A stretch of 64,000 nt of DNA from Candidatus Chloroploca asiatica (GTDB lineage: Bacteria; Chloroflexota; Chloroflexia; Chloroflexales; Chloroflexaceae). The position numbers and the translations under genes are program-made. The notes beneath the pieces are model-generated. The model did no database searches. It saw nothing but the letters and a program-made list of their open reading frames with translations, and was not told where the DNA came from. Positions 17,335-26,597 of the stretch are shown here, piece by piece; position 1 is the first letter of the stretch, and every line of letters starts with the position of its first letter. The stretch lies in the NCBI RefSeq assembly GCF_002532075.1, contig NZ_LYXE01000041.1:1-64000 (forward strand). The letters are read 5' to 3'.

Positions 17335-17676
17335 ATCTACCGCTTGCGACATTGGTGGGACAGTTATCGGGCATTGGCTTTTCGTACGACTGATTACCGC
17401 AAATTCGATGGTGCGCTGCGCATGGTTATCGCTAGCACACCTGCCCAGCGCATGCAACTCGAAACCTACCTGGAAGCCCAGTATCAGCACGGTGACCTTG
17501 TCTATGGCCTCCACATTACCGACCGGGCTATTCTTACCTGTCTCGTCTTTGAACGTATGGGCCGTCAAGTCCATCTGGTTGACGGTGCCGAGGGTGGGTA
17601 TGCCCTAGCGGCCCAGGCGCTCAAGCAGCGATTGTCGGTTTCAGAGCCAATGGTTAGTAAGAATGAAATCAGGTAG
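17335..17676 (+). pseudogene. DUF3095 C-terminal remnant
   Basis: About 113 codons continue in the same frame directly after the GT9 stop. They resemble the end of DUF3095 proteins as I remember them (YRKFDGALRMVI, LVYGLHITDRAILTCLV, GRQVHLVDGAEGGYALAAQALKQ). Family members are about 370-400 aa with a cyclase-like N-terminal part, which is absent here. A TTG at 17344 is the only usable start and has no ribosome site. The stop codon TAG lies inside the palindromic repeat at 17673. The best reading is the tail left after a deletion, but expression as a 110-aa protein is not excluded. The codons look undamaged. Confidence 0.5.
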
Positions 17677-17724
17677 TGCCGACTTCAGTCGGCTTCCGGC
17701 TCAGCCGACTGAAGTCGGCACTAC
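17673..17724. repeat. palindrome with GCCGACT-TC-AGTCGGC arms, copy 2
   Basis: Perfect 22-bp arms (17673-17694 and 17703-17724) around an 8-nt loop. The core is shared with 10742-10825. It separates the DUF3095 relic from the convergent oxidoreductase gene and may terminate both. Confidence 0.8.
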
Positions 17725-17750
17725 GGTATGCCCGATGGGATGCTTCATCT

Positions 17751-18992
17751 TCATCCCTGCGTAAGCGTGGGGCGTTGCAGACGATAGGGTTCGAGTTCAG
17801 GTGGAAGCGTACCGGCCAGGGCCGCTTCGGCAAGGAAGCGCCCGAAGGGGCCAGCAAACGGCATACCGTGGCCGCAGAACCCTCCGGCAAACCAGACCCC
17901 AGGCAAGCGTTCCATTGCGCCTGCGACGGGCAGATAATCGGGGGTAAAGCCCATCAACCCGGCCCAGCGACGGACAACAGGGACACCGGCCAGCGACGGA
18001 AAAATGCGCACAAGCGCAGTATCGAGGGCTTCTTGCACCAGAGGGGTCGGCACCGGTTCACGGATGTCTACATCACGTTGCGGGGCAAGAGCGCGGCATC
18101 CGCCAAAGACGATCGTTCCATCAACGGTTTGCTGCCCATACTCGCCGGTCGGCGTGAGATCAACGCCAAAAGCCAGGTTGAGTGAGGGTGCCACCGGTGC
18201 CGTTGCGAGCGCCTGTCCACGGACGGGACGCACGATTCCGTCGAGTTCCGGCAAGAGATCCCTACTCCACGCATTGAGAGCGACCACCGCAGCACTGGCG
18301 GTCACAACGCCACGGGGTGTGGTGAGCGTGACTTGACGGGGCTGACGAGGTGAGGCTGATATGTCCAGCTTGGTAACGGGCGTCTGCCAGCAGAAGCGTG
18401 CGCCGCGACGGGCGGTCACCGCAAACAAGCCATGCACCAGACGAGCCGAATGGAGTCGCGCTGCGGCCTCGTTGTATCTGGCACCGATCAATTCATCGCC
18501 TGGTGGCAGGCCAAACAACGTGGTGATCGCCGCACGGTCAACGATGCTACTCTGAAAGCCATCAGCCTGGAGCTCGACCGCCGCTTGGGTCAAGGCCGCT
18601 AGTTGGGCAGGATTGGCGGCAAGTTCAAGGTGGCCATCGGGGCGCAAATCGCATGCGATGCCTTCTTCCTCGACAACCGAACGCAGCATCGCCAGGCCAC
18701 GTAGGGTCAATGCCCAGACCTCCTGGGCTGTTGCGCGACCGAGGCGCTGTACGGCAGCGGGGTAGGACTCGGGAGTACCGGTAATACAGAGGCCGCCATT
18801 ATTGCCCGAGGCACCTGCAGCGGGGCCAGCCTGTTCGAGCACCAGTGGAGCGACCCCGGCGCGGGTCAACCAGTACGTAGTCATTGCCCCCAGGATGCCA
18901 CCACCAATGACGACCACTTCGGCGCGGGGTGGCAACGCGTGCCCTGGTAAAGGCGCCTGGTCAAGTGTCGCATGCCAGTGTGAACGTGTCAC
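17751..18992 (-). CDS. FAD-dependent oxidoreductase, DAO/DadA family
   Basis: Protein of 413 aa with an N-terminal FAD-binding Rossmann motif, VVVIGGGILGAMTTYWLTRAG (about 26-46), then the family pattern AGASGNNGGL. Near the C-terminus WAGLMGFTPDYLPVAGA and WFAGGFCGHGMPFAG are the usual second FAD contacts. Such enzymes oxidise D-amino acids, glycine, sarcosine or polyamines; the substrate cannot be told from sequence. Start is GTG 18992 with GGAG 7 bp upstream. The gene is alone, convergent with the GT9 region and divergent from the partner-switching gene. Confidence 0.88.
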   Translation of the reverse strand: MTRSHWHATLDQAPLPGHALPPRAEVVVIGGGILGAMTTYWLTRAGVAPLVLEQAGPAAGASGNNGGLCITGTPESYPAAVQRLGRATAQEVWALTLRGLAMLRSVVEEEGIACDLRPDGHLELAANPAQLAALTQAAVELQADGFQSSIVDRAAITTLFGLPPGDELIGARYNEAAARLHSARLVHGLFAVTARRGARFCWQTPVTKLDISASPRQPRQVTLTTPRGVVTASAAVVALNAWSRDLLPELDGIVRPVRGQALATAPVAPSLNLAFGVDLTPTGEYGQQTVDGTIVFGGCRALAPQRDVDIREPVPTPLVQEALDTALVRIFPSLAGVPVVRRWAGLMGFTPDYLPVAGAMERLPGVWFAGGFCGHGMPFAGPFGRFLAEAALAGTLPPELEPYRLQRPTLTQG

Positions 18993-19074
18993 TGCGAGTC
19001 TCCTGCATAGCAGCCTTCATGCCGATAAACTCTATGATACCACCTCGTACGAAAGAGGCAAGGAGGTTTCAGTC

Positions 19075-19109
19075 TTATGCCTATGGAGCCTACGGCTCCA
19101 TAGGCATAA
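19075..19109. other. perfect 16-bp hairpin in a divergent gap
   Basis: Arms 19075-19090 and 19094-19109 (TTATGCCTATGGAGCC and its complement) with a TAC triloop. It lies on the start-codon side of both flanking genes, so it is not a simple terminator. Confidence 0.75.
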
Positions 19110-19138
19110 CCTTTAGGTCTAGCGCCCGACAAACCCTT

Positions 19139-19191
19139 GCGTGTGCTGGCGAAAACGGCCAGCGAAGCTAGCCGTTTTCGCCAGCACACGC
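19139..19191. repeat. long hairpin with CCAGC-GAA-GCTAG apex (apex-conserved family)
   Basis: Perfect 21-bp arms (19139-19159 and 19171-19191) around CAGCGAAGCTA, which folds further as AGC-GAA-GCT. The central 29 nt are nearly identical to those of 35588-35640, but the outer stems differ. It sits between divergent genes. Confidence 0.85.
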
Positions 19192-19350
19192 GAGCTTCTT
19201 AGGGGTCGCGGGCCCCACGTTCAGCCAAAGGCAACGCCACAAACCACCTGAAAAATGGTATACTCGAAACAAGAAGACAAACACGAACCCTCTTCTGATG
19301 CGCTCACAAGCGTATCCGTCCTTGGCTCGTCTTCAACCTCTGGAGCGCGT

Positions 19351-21039
19351 ATGCAACGGCAGATCCAAGTCTCTGGTACATGGTCTGGGCTGGTGACTCT
19401 GCTTACCTTCAGCGATAGTATCGAGCACGAGTTTAAGCTATCGCCTGAGGAGCGTTATTTGATGCGCCTGGTGGTTGAAGAGATTGCGAGCAATATTATC
19501 AAGTACGGGTACAGTGAAAGCCATACCGGCCCCATCCAGTTGGAATGTCGTTATCACAACGAGACACTGCAACTCATCATTCGTGACCGGGGATGCCCGT
19601 TTGATCTCCGTGAACATCCACCACCTGACTTGAATCACACCAGCGCGGCTGAGTGTGATCCTGGTGGTTTGGGTATCTTTTTTGTACGTGAACTGGTTGA
19701 CCAGATTAGTTATACCCACGATCCGCAGAGCGGATGGAATGAACTGACCGTAACGAAGGGACATCTACCCATGACCGAGAGCCTCTTGCGTGAGGTATCC
19801 TTCTTTCGCGACTTACCTCTTGATGCCTTGCGAAGCCTGGCTGAAACAATCACCTACCGTCAGCTTAAAGCAGGGGCGCTTCTCTTTGCTGAAGGCGAAG
19901 CGGGGCATGAATGCTTCATTATTCTCGAAGGCAATGTTGATGTCTTGACCTATGTTAACGGAACTGAATTGCGTCTCGACACCTTTGGGGCCGGCCATAT
20001 TGTTGGTGAAATGGCCTTGATTGATCGGAGTCCACGCTCGGCGACGGTACGGGCTATCGCTGATAGTAAGCTGATCGCTCTGGGTGAAGAAGCTTTCAAG
20101 ACGCTGCTACGGTCGAATCCTGACCTAGCGATGCAACTGTTGAGCAGTGGCTCGGCACGGGTGCGTGAGGCCAACCGGCGCATGATTGCCGGGTTAGAAC
20201 GGAAGAATGCCGAATTAATCGACGCGTATCGGCAACTTCAGGCGATGCAAACGGAACTGGTGCGCCTCAACCGTCTGGAAGAGGAATTGGCCGTTGCCCG
20301 GCGGATCCAGACCTCTTTTTTACCCAAGCATCTGCCCCAACCCGAGGGCTGGCAGTTGACGGCGATGAGCCGTGAGGCACAGGCCGTCGGTGGCGATTTC
20401 TTTGATTGCATTGAATTGCCTGATCAGTTGCTCGGTCTCGTGGTGGCAGACGCCTGTGGCAAAGGGGTTACCGCAGCCCTCTTTGTGGCGCTGACCCGCT
20501 CGTTGTTGCGGGCGGCTTCACTTTCGCCACGTGTTTTCCAATGTGCCGATCAACAAGATGCCGAAGCGATCCTGGCTGATGCACTCTGGCTGGTCAATGA
20601 CTATCTCTGTCGTGAACATAGTGATAATACGATGTTCATTACGCTCTTTTATGGGTTGCTTGATCCTCGTACCGGGATTCTGGCATATGTCAATGCTGGC
20701 CATAATCCCCCCTTGATCGTCGATGGGGCGAGCGCAACGCTTGGCGAAACTGAGCTTGGCTCGATGCCCCTCGGTATTCTGTCTGATCAGCGGTACGATG
20801 TGCAGCATGCGGTCATCAACCCTGGATGTCGTCTGGTGATGTTTAGTGATGGCATTACCGAAGCACTTGATCCGCATGGCGAGATGTTTGGTGAAGGGCA
20901 TCTGCGTCAGGTGCTGACCACAAATGCCCTTCTGGCTGCACCTGAATTGATGCAGGGTATCATTGATGCGGTTGATCTCCATATTGATGGTGCCGCTCAG
21001 TCTGATGATATTACCATCCTGGTCGTGTCGCGGATGTGA
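19351..21039 (+). CDS. anti-sigma kinase / cNMP-binding / PP2C phosphatase fusion (RsbW-RsbU-like)
   Basis: Three-domain regulator of 562 aa. Residues about 1-140 form an RsbW-type HATPase_c kinase (EEIASNIIKYGY with E43/N48, then DRGCPFD and PGGLGIFFV). Residues about 149-270 form a cyclic-nucleotide-binding domain (FAEGEAGHECFIILEG, GEMALIDRSPRSATV). After a coiled coil (about 275-318) comes a SpoIIE/RsbU PP2C phosphatase (330-562) with GGDFFD, ADACGKG, SDGITEA and DDITIL. It could both phosphorylate and dephosphorylate an anti-anti-sigma protein, and a STAS gene follows 82 bp downstream. Start ATG 19351 has GGAG 5 bp upstream and fits RsbW. An upstream in-frame ATG at 19255 overlaps a TATACT promoter-like sequence. 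Confidence 0.9.
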   Translation: MQRQIQVSGTWSGLVTLLTFSDSIEHEFKLSPEERYLMRLVVEEIASNIIKYGYSESHTGPIQLECRYHNETLQLIIRDRGCPFDLREHPPPDLNHTSAAECDPGGLGIFFVRELVDQISYTHDPQSGWNELTVTKGHLPMTESLLREVSFFRDLPLDALRSLAETITYRQLKAGALLFAEGEAGHECFIILEGNVDVLTYVNGTELRLDTFGAGHIVGEMALIDRSPRSATVRAIADSKLIALGEEAFKTLLRSNPDLAMQLLSSGSARVREANRRMIAGLERKNAELIDAYRQLQAMQTELVRLNRLEEELAVARRIQTSFLPKHLPQPEGWQLTAMSREAQAVGGDFFDCIELPDQLLGLVVADACGKGVTAALFVALTRSLLRAASLSPRVFQCADQQDAEAILADALWLVNDYLCREHSDNTMFITLFYGLLDPRTGILAYVNAGHNPPLIVDGASATLGETELGSMPLGILSDQRYDVQHAVINPGCRLVMFSDGITEALDPHGEMFGEGHLRQVLTTNALLAAPELMQGIIDAVDLHIDGAAQSDDITILVVSRM

Positions 21040-21054
21040 GGATAAGCAGAGTGA

Positions 21055-21063
21055 TGCTATAAT
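21055..21063 (+). promoter_or_regulatory. extended -10 promoter of the STAS gene
   Basis: TG-C-TATAAT lies between the fusion gene and the STAS gene, 59 bp before the start. The STAS protein may therefore also be made on its own. Confidence 0.5.
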
Positions 21064-21121
21064 AAGCCTACTCATCTCTCTCCATACCTGCTCCTGTGCG
21101 ACAGCGGTGATCAAGGCATAG

Positions 21122-21481
21122 ATGAAGAAAGGCAAAACGGTGAAGGTTGAACTGATCAATGATGTGCTTGTCGTTCAACTGCCGGCACGTCTTGATGCAG
21201 TTGGCGTTGCCTCGATTGAAGAACAACTCGCGATCGCCGTCGCCAACCATCATGGGAAAGTGCTGGCTGATATGAGCCAGGTGACCTTTGTTGCCAGTCT
21301 TGCGCTACGGATGTTGCTCACGACGTTGAAAGCAGTGCAACCTCTTGGTGGCGACGTCCGCTTGGTCGGACTCCAACCACCAATTGCCGAAATTTTTCGA
21401 AAAAGTCGTTTTGACACCTTTTTTCAGATCTATCCTGACCGCACAATCGCTCTTGCCGCGTATACAGCACCTTCGGGATGA
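21122..21481 (+). CDS. STAS-domain anti-sigma factor antagonist
   Basis: STAS protein of 119 aa, likely the anti-anti-sigma partner of the upstream fusion protein. The usual phosphorylation loop appears as DMSQVTFVASLALRML, with Ser59 as the candidate site. The common D-S-S/S-G pattern is changed to VASLALR, so the site is less canonical. It binds its anti-sigma kinase when unphosphorylated and releases the sigma factor, by family knowledge. No sigma factor gene is in the window, so the target is unknown. Confidence 0.88.
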   Translation: MKKGKTVKVELINDVLVVQLPARLDAVGVASIEEQLAIAVANHHGKVLADMSQVTFVASLALRMLLTTLKAVQPLGGDVRLVGLQPPIAEIFRKSRFDTFFQIYPDRTIALAAYTAPSG

Positions 21482-21760
21482 AAAGCTGTTGTTCAAGCCC
21501 AGACCTGGCCGATCTCCAGAAGGACAAGAAGTACATGCCACTTTATCTACGTCTATTGTTGTCCCCATGGTGGTAAGGAAAATCCAGAGCGCCCGTGTTT
21601 ATCAAGGTTATACTAGAAGTGCTACGCTCAGTTTGCATAGATATGCTGCCGCGACACATCGCTGTCAAGGGCAGTTCTTTAGAGTGTGTCTAGCAGCAGC
21701 AGACAAAGGTGAGCCAGGGTGAGTCGATTCTGTGTAATGGCATAGACCAGGAGTACAGCT

Positions 21761-23740
21761 GTGGATCGTTTTCGTAACCGCCATTTACTCCTAGCTGACC
21801 TGATCCTGATCCCTCTTGCGGTCTATACTGCATTTCTCTTACGTCTCGAACTCTTTGGGATCGGAGGGTATCGTCCGGGTTTTTTGTTTATGGTGGCGAC
21901 CGCGATGGCGCTGGTACCATTGATGCTGGCCCAGGCCAGGATCTACCAGCAATACTGGCGTTATGTGTCGGTTGATGAGATCCTGGTACTGATTCGGACA
22001 GTGACTCTGGCCGTATTGTTGCTCGGAGCCATTGTGCTGACGTTTGGAGCCCTCGTTCCAGCCCTGCGGATTCCGCGCTCGATCCCACTGATTCTCTTGC
22101 CGTTGCTCGTGGCAATGCTGGGTTCTCCCCGGCTCGCCCTGCGTGTCTGGTCAAATCAGCGCAAGCGGCGCGAGATTCCTCATTGGGACGAAGAGGCCCG
22201 GACACCGGTGCTGGTGATGGGAGCCGGTGACGGTGGGGCAATGACGGTGCGTGAGTTGCAGAGCAAACTCTTCTGGCGGATGCGGGTTGTCGGTTTTCTT
22301 GATGATGATCCGAAGAAACGAGGGGTGAGCATCCACGGGGTGAGCGTGCTTGGGGATCGCTATGCTATCCCCGAACTCGTCAAGCAATATCGGGTGCGCC
22401 AGGTGATCATTGCGATGCCAACGGCCCCCGGTAAGGCGATCCGCGAGATTGTGCAGATCTGTCAGAGTGTCGGCGTGCAGACGTTGACGGTGCCCGGATT
22501 GTCCGAGTTGCTTGACGGTAGTCTCAAGCTGAACCAGTTGCGTTCGGTCGAGATTACCGATCTTTTGCGGCGTGAGCCAGTGCAGACCGATATTGGTGCG
22601 GTGCGTGATTTGATTCGTGGTCGGCGTGTGCTGGTCACGGGTGGCGGTGGTTCGATTGGCAGTGAGTTGTGCCGTCAGATTGTCCGCTTTGGCCCGGCAG
22701 AATTGTTGATTCTCGGCCATGGCGAAAATAGTATCTTTGAGATTCATAGCGAGTTGCGTCGCACCATCGCTGCGCAGAGAGATGTGTCACCGCCAATCCT
22801 CACGCCGTTGATTGCCGATATTCGTGATACTGTCCGCCTGAACAACTTGCTCCAACATCACCAACCGCAGATTGTCTTCCACGCCGCTGCTCATAAGCAC
22901 GTGCCCCTGATGGAAGCGAATCCGATCGAGGCGATTAGCAATAATGTCCTTGGAACCCGGAATTTGCTTGAAGCAGCCGAGGCCGCAGGCGTCGAACGCT
23001 TTGTGATGATCTCGTCGGATAAGGCCGTGAATCCAACGAGCGTGATGGGGGCTACCAAGCGGATGGCCGAGATGCTGGTTCATCAGATGGGTCAGCGCAC
23101 TGGCCGTCCTTATGTTGCGGTGCGCTTTGGCAATGTGCTCGGCAGCCGAGGCAGCGTGGTGCTGACCTTCAAGCAGCAGATTGCCGCAGGTGGCCCAGTG
23201 ACGGTGACCCATCCCGAGATGCAACGCTACTTTATGACCATCCCCGAGGCTGTCCAACTTGTGTTGCAGGCCTCGGTGCTCGGTACTCAGGGCGAAGTCT
23301 TTATGCTTGATATGGGCGAGCCAGTCAAAGTGGTTGATCTGGCCCGCGATATGATCCGTCTCTCGGGCCTTGAAGAGGGGCAGGATATTGATATTGTCTT
23401 CCAGGGGATGCGCCCCGGTGAGAAGCTCTTTGAGGAGTTGTTTGCTGCCGGTGAAAAGTATCGTGCGACGACCCACGCGAAGATCTTTGTTGCAGGCACG
23501 GTGAACAACTGGGTTCCCGTTGAACTTGCCGACTCACTCGCCGTGATCGAGGGTGCGATCCACGCACACGACGAAGAGGTGTTGCTGCAGATGTTGCGCA
23601 CCCTGGTGCCTGAATATCAGCCGCCGCAACATGTGGCTCCCTTGCCTGATTTTGCACCGAGTGTGGCGAAGATCGGTGCCTCTCAGAACGGCTATCATCC
23701 TGTGCGTGAGCCCCTCGAAACGCTGACCCCGCGCTCGTGA
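21761..23740 (+). CDS. membrane nucleotide-sugar epimerase/4,6-dehydratase (CapD/WbpM family)
   Basis: Polysaccharide-biosynthesis enzyme of 659 aa. Four membrane segments occupy about residues 8-125. A first Rossmann-like domain (VLVMGAGDGGAMTVRELQ) follows near 150-260, then the catalytic extended-SDR domain with VLVTGGGGSIGSELCRQI (about 290-310), AAAHKHVPLME, SSDKAVNPTSVMGATKRMAE and FGNVLGSRGSV. This is the architecture of UDP-GlcNAc 4,6-dehydratases that make precursors of surface polysaccharides. The YxxxK pair is replaced by M-x3-K in VMGATKR, which is normal for the family. Start is GTG 21761 with GGAG 7 bp upstream. It stands alone; the 279-bp gap before it holds nothing recognisable. 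Confidence 0.9.
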   Translation: MDRFRNRHLLLADLILIPLAVYTAFLLRLELFGIGGYRPGFLFMVATAMALVPLMLAQARIYQQYWRYVSVDEILVLIRTVTLAVLLLGAIVLTFGALVPALRIPRSIPLILLPLLVAMLGSPRLALRVWSNQRKRREIPHWDEEARTPVLVMGAGDGGAMTVRELQSKLFWRMRVVGFLDDDPKKRGVSIHGVSVLGDRYAIPELVKQYRVRQVIIAMPTAPGKAIREIVQICQSVGVQTLTVPGLSELLDGSLKLNQLRSVEITDLLRREPVQTDIGAVRDLIRGRRVLVTGGGGSIGSELCRQIVRFGPAELLILGHGENSIFEIHSELRRTIAAQRDVSPPILTPLIADIRDTVRLNNLLQHHQPQIVFHAAAHKHVPLMEANPIEAISNNVLGTRNLLEAAEAAGVERFVMISSDKAVNPTSVMGATKRMAEMLVHQMGQRTGRPYVAVRFGNVLGSRGSVVLTFKQQIAAGGPVTVTHPEMQRYFMTIPEAVQLVLQASVLGTQGEVFMLDMGEPVKVVDLARDMIRLSGLEEGQDIDIVFQGMRPGEKLFEELFAAGEKYRATTHAKIFVAGTVNNWVPVELADSLAVIEGAIHAHDEEVLLQMLRTLVPEYQPPQHVAPLPDFAPSVAKIGASQNGYHPVREPLETLTPRS

Positions 23741-23770
23741 GGCTGAAATTGTCAAGAGGAAAGACGACCT

Positions 23771-23797
23771 ATCGGGGCCAGCTTTGCTGGCCCCGAT
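23771..23797. terminator. hairpin with CCAGC-TTT-GCTGG apex between convergent genes
   Basis: Perfect 12-bp GC-rich arms (23771-23782, 23786-23797) with a TTT loop, between the dehydratase gene and pgi. Both could use it as a bidirectional terminator. It belongs to the apex-conserved hairpin family. Confidence 0.7.
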
Positions 23798-23808
23798 GGT
23801 ATTGCCAC

Positions 23809-25443
23809 CTATTTTCGGGCGTCGCGATAACGACGGATGAGGTTGTTGGTTGAGCTGTCATGGTTGAGGACAGGCTCGCTGGGGGCGGTGAGTTCAGGTA
23901 CGATCTGCCCCGCCAGTACTTTGCCGAGTTCAACGCCCCATTGGTCAAAGGCATTGATGTCCCAGACAATGCTCTGGGTAAAGACGCTGTGTTCGTAGAG
24001 GGCAATGAGCGCTCCGAGAATCGCCGGAGTGAGGCGATGGGCCAGAATGGTGGTGCTCGGACGATTGCCGGGGAAGGTGCGGTGGGCGATAAGTTCGGAA
24101 GCGACACCTTCATCGGCTACGGCTTCGCTGGTCTTGCCAAAGGCCAACGCTTCGGCCTGCGCAAACATATTGGCCATCAAGAGATCGTGATGGTTTTCAA
24201 CGGGATTGAGGCTATGGCAGAACCCGATGAAATCGCACGGTACCAATTTGGTGCCCTGGTGGATCAACTGGTAAAACGAGTGTTGTCCGTTGGTACCTGG
24301 TTCGCCCCAGTAGATGGCACTCGTTTGATAATCAACCGGTGTACCGTCGAAGCGTACGCGTTTGCCGTTGCTCTCCATCGTCAATTGCTGCAAATAGGCC
24401 GGAAACCGGCGGAGATATTGATCGTAGGGAAGAACGGCCTGCGTCTCGGCCCCAAAGAAACTGGTGTACCAGAGCCCAAGCATGCCCATGATCACCGGCA
24501 TATTGCGTTCGAAGGGCACGGTGCGAAAGTGTTCGTCCATGGCCCGAAAGCCACCGAGCATCTCGTGGTAGGCCTCGGGGCCGAGGGCGAGCATCGTTGA
24601 GAGCCCGATGGCCGAAGTCATCGAGTAGCGCCCGCCGACCCAATCCCAGAAGCCGAACATGTTGGCCGGATCAATGCCAAAGGCGGTCACTTCGCGGGCA
24701 TTGGTTGAGACGGCGACAAAATGGCGGGCTACGGCAGCTTCGTCGCCGAGGTGTGCGACCAGCCATGCTCGTGCGGTGTGCGCATTGCGCATGGTCTCAA
24801 GCGTTGTAAAGGTCTTGGAGGCGACAATGCAGAGCGTCTCGGCGGGATCGAGATCGCGGACGGTCTCGATAAAATCGGTGGCATCAACATTCGAGACAAA
24901 ACGGCAGGTCAGTGAGCGCTGACTGTAGTGGCGCAGCGCCTCATAGGCCATCAACGGGCCGAGATCCGAGCCGCCAATGCCAATATTGACGATGTTCTTG
25001 ATCGGACGCCCCGTATGACCCAGCCACGCACCACTGCGCACCTGGTTGGCAAAAGCTTCCATGCGATCGAGCACGGCATAGATTTCGGAGATCACATTCT
25101 GACCGTCAACATTGACAATCGCGCCACGAGGCATGCGTAGCGCAACATGCAGGACAGCACGACCTTCGGTTGCATTGATCTTTTCACCAGCGAACATTGC
25201 ATCAATGCGGCGAGGCAGGCCAGCCGAACGCACGAGCGCCATCAACAACGCGATAGTCTCTTCGCTGATGCGATGCTTGCTATAGTCAAGATAGAGACCG
25301 GCCGCTTCAGCGGTGAAACGTCGGCCTCGTCCGGGATCTGCGGCAAACAATTCACGCAAATGCACCTGTTGGAACGCCCGGGCGTGTGACTGCAGGGCCT
25401 GCCACTCCGGGCGGCTGGATGGATGGGTTGTCATTTCGCTCAT
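23809..25443 (-). CDS. pgi: glucose-6-phosphate isomerase
   Basis: Interconverts glucose-6-phosphate and fructose-6-phosphate in glycolysis and gluconeogenesis. Length 544 aa is typical of the large PGI family. Motifs seen: [18 protein letters not shown] (about 153-170), [30 protein letters not shown] with the catalytic Glu, and [13 protein letters not shown] with the conserved Lys. Start ATG 25443 has AGGAGG 5 bp upstream. It is divergent from the LLM oxidoreductase with a 79-bp gap holding an AT-rich TATATTATAATA block usable as a -10 in both directions. Confidence 0.96.
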   Translation of the reverse strand: MSEMTTHPSSRPEWQALQSHARAFQQVHLRELFAADPGRGRRFTAEAAGLYLDYSKHRISEETIALLMALVRSAGLPRRIDAMFAGEKINATEGRAVLHVALRMPRGAIVNVDGQNVISEIYAVLDRMEAFANQVRSGAWLGHTGRPIKNIVNIGIGGSDLGPLMAYEALRHYSQRSLTCRFVSNVDATDFIETVRDLDPAETLCIVASKTFTTLETMRNAHTARAWLVAHLGDEAAVARHFVAVSTNAREVTAFGIDPANMFGFWDWVGGRYSMTSAIGLSTMLALGPEAYHEMLGGFRAMDEHFRTVPFERNMPVIMGMLGLWYTSFFGAETQAVLPYDQYLRRFPAYLQQLTMESNGKRVRFDGTPVDYQTSAIYWGEPGTNGQHSFYQLIHQGTKLVPCDFIGFCHSLNPVENHHDLLMANMFAQAEALAFGKTSEAVADEGVASELIAHRTFPGNRPSTTILAHRLTPAILGALIALYEHSVFTQSIVWDINAFDQWGVELGKVLAGQIVPELTAPSEPVLNHDSSTNNLIRRYRDARK

Positions 25444-25522
25444 TCATGCCTCCTGGCAATGGGCGGACTTTGATAGGGCCAGTATATTATAATAGAGAAT
25501 ACAAAGGTTAGAGGAGGAAGCA

Positions 25523-26494
25523 ATGACTATTCGTTTTGGTACATTTGTACCGCAAGGATGGCGACTGGACTTGATGGAGATTGCCGATCCCATCGAGAAG
25601 TATGAAGCAATGACGCAGGTCGCCCGTGTCGTTGATGGCATGCCCGCCTATGATTCAATCTGGATCTATGACCATTTTCACACGGTACCTCGGATTGAGC
25701 AAGAGGCGGTTTTTGAGGCATGGACAATCACCGCAGCGCTGGCCCGTGATACGCAGCGGGTCAAGGTCGGTCAGATGGTCACCTGTATTGGGTATCGCAA
25801 CCCGGCCCTGGCAGCCAAAATTGCCTCGACCGTGGATGTCCTGAGCCACGGGCGGCTCTATTGTGGGATTGGCGCGGGTTGGTACGAGCACGAGTGGCGT
25901 GCGTATGGCTATGGTTTCCCCGAAACACGCGACCGCATGCGGGCCTTCCGCGAGGCCACGCAGATTATGGTCAAGATGTGGACGGAGGAGACACCAACCT
26001 TCGAGGGCGAGTATTTCCATATTCGTGGGGCGATCAACGAGCCGCGCGGAATCCAGAAGCCCTATCCGTCCCTCTGGATCGGGGGTGGCGGCGAACAGGT
26101 GACGCTCAAACTGGTGGCGCAGTACGGCAATGCCTGCAATGTGATGGGCGACCCTGCCACGCTCCAACAGAAGTTTGCTATTTTGCGCGGCCATTGTGAG
26201 CAGGTTGGCCGGAACTATGACGACATTATTCGTTCTTCAAATGCCAATATCGTCTTTGTGCGGCCCGGTGATGATCTCGAACAGGCTACCGCCGCGGTGC
26301 GCGCAACCTATAACTGGAGCCTCGACGATCTGATGCGCAATTCGATTGTCGGTACACCCGAACAGGTTGCCGAGCGCCTGCAAGTGCTTGCCGATGCTGG
26401 CGTGAACTATTTCATTACCTACTTCCCCCGGATCGCGTATGATCACACGCCCCTGCACATCTTTGCCGAAGAGGTGATTCCTCACGTGAGTTAA
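25523..26494 (+). CDS. LLM-class flavin/F420-dependent oxidoreductase
   Basis: Luciferase-like monooxygenase fold protein of 323 aa. It starts with the beta-strand IRFGTFVPQGW and has SIWIYDHFHT, VKVGQMVTCIGYRNPALAAKIASTVDVLSHGRL and GIGAGWYEHEWRAYGYGFPE. These are typical of F420- or FMN-dependent LLM oxidoreductases. The cofactor and substrate are not determined by sequence alone. AGAGGAGG lies just before the ATG. It ends 6 bp before a 27-bp palindrome. Confidence 0.9.
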   Translation: MTIRFGTFVPQGWRLDLMEIADPIEKYEAMTQVARVVDGMPAYDSIWIYDHFHTVPRIEQEAVFEAWTITAALARDTQRVKVGQMVTCIGYRNPALAAKIASTVDVLSHGRLYCGIGAGWYEHEWRAYGYGFPETRDRMRAFREATQIMVKMWTEETPTFEGEYFHIRGAINEPRGIQKPYPSLWIGGGGEQVTLKLVAQYGNACNVMGDPATLQQKFAILRGHCEQVGRNYDDIIRSSNANIVFVRPGDDLEQATAAVRATYNWSLDDLMRNSIVGTPEQVAERLQVLADAGVNYFITYFPRIAYDHTPLHIFAEEVIPHVS

Positions 26495-26500
26495 GGGTAT

Positions 26501-26557
26501 GCTTGTTGGGTACGCAAAAAAGCCAGCCATGCTGGCTTTTTTGCGTACCCAACAAGC
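26501..26557. repeat. 27-bp perfect palindrome with CCAGC-CAT-GCTGG apex
   Basis: Arms 26501-26527 and 26531-26557 are fully complementary around a CAT triloop. The arm includes A6/T6, so RNA from either strand ends with a U-rich 3' arm and can act as a terminator. The outer arm CAACAAGC, followed by AAGGGTAGGGCGA, is repeated at 26762-26782, so the 26558-26761 segment is framed by direct repeats. Confidence 0.85.
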
Positions 26558-26597
26558 AAGGGTAGGGCGATTGCATCATACGAAATCGGATACAACG

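Noticed and set aside
19075-19109. Hairpin as terminator of the DAO-type gene
   Set aside because: It lies on the start-codon side of that gene, so it cannot end its transcript.
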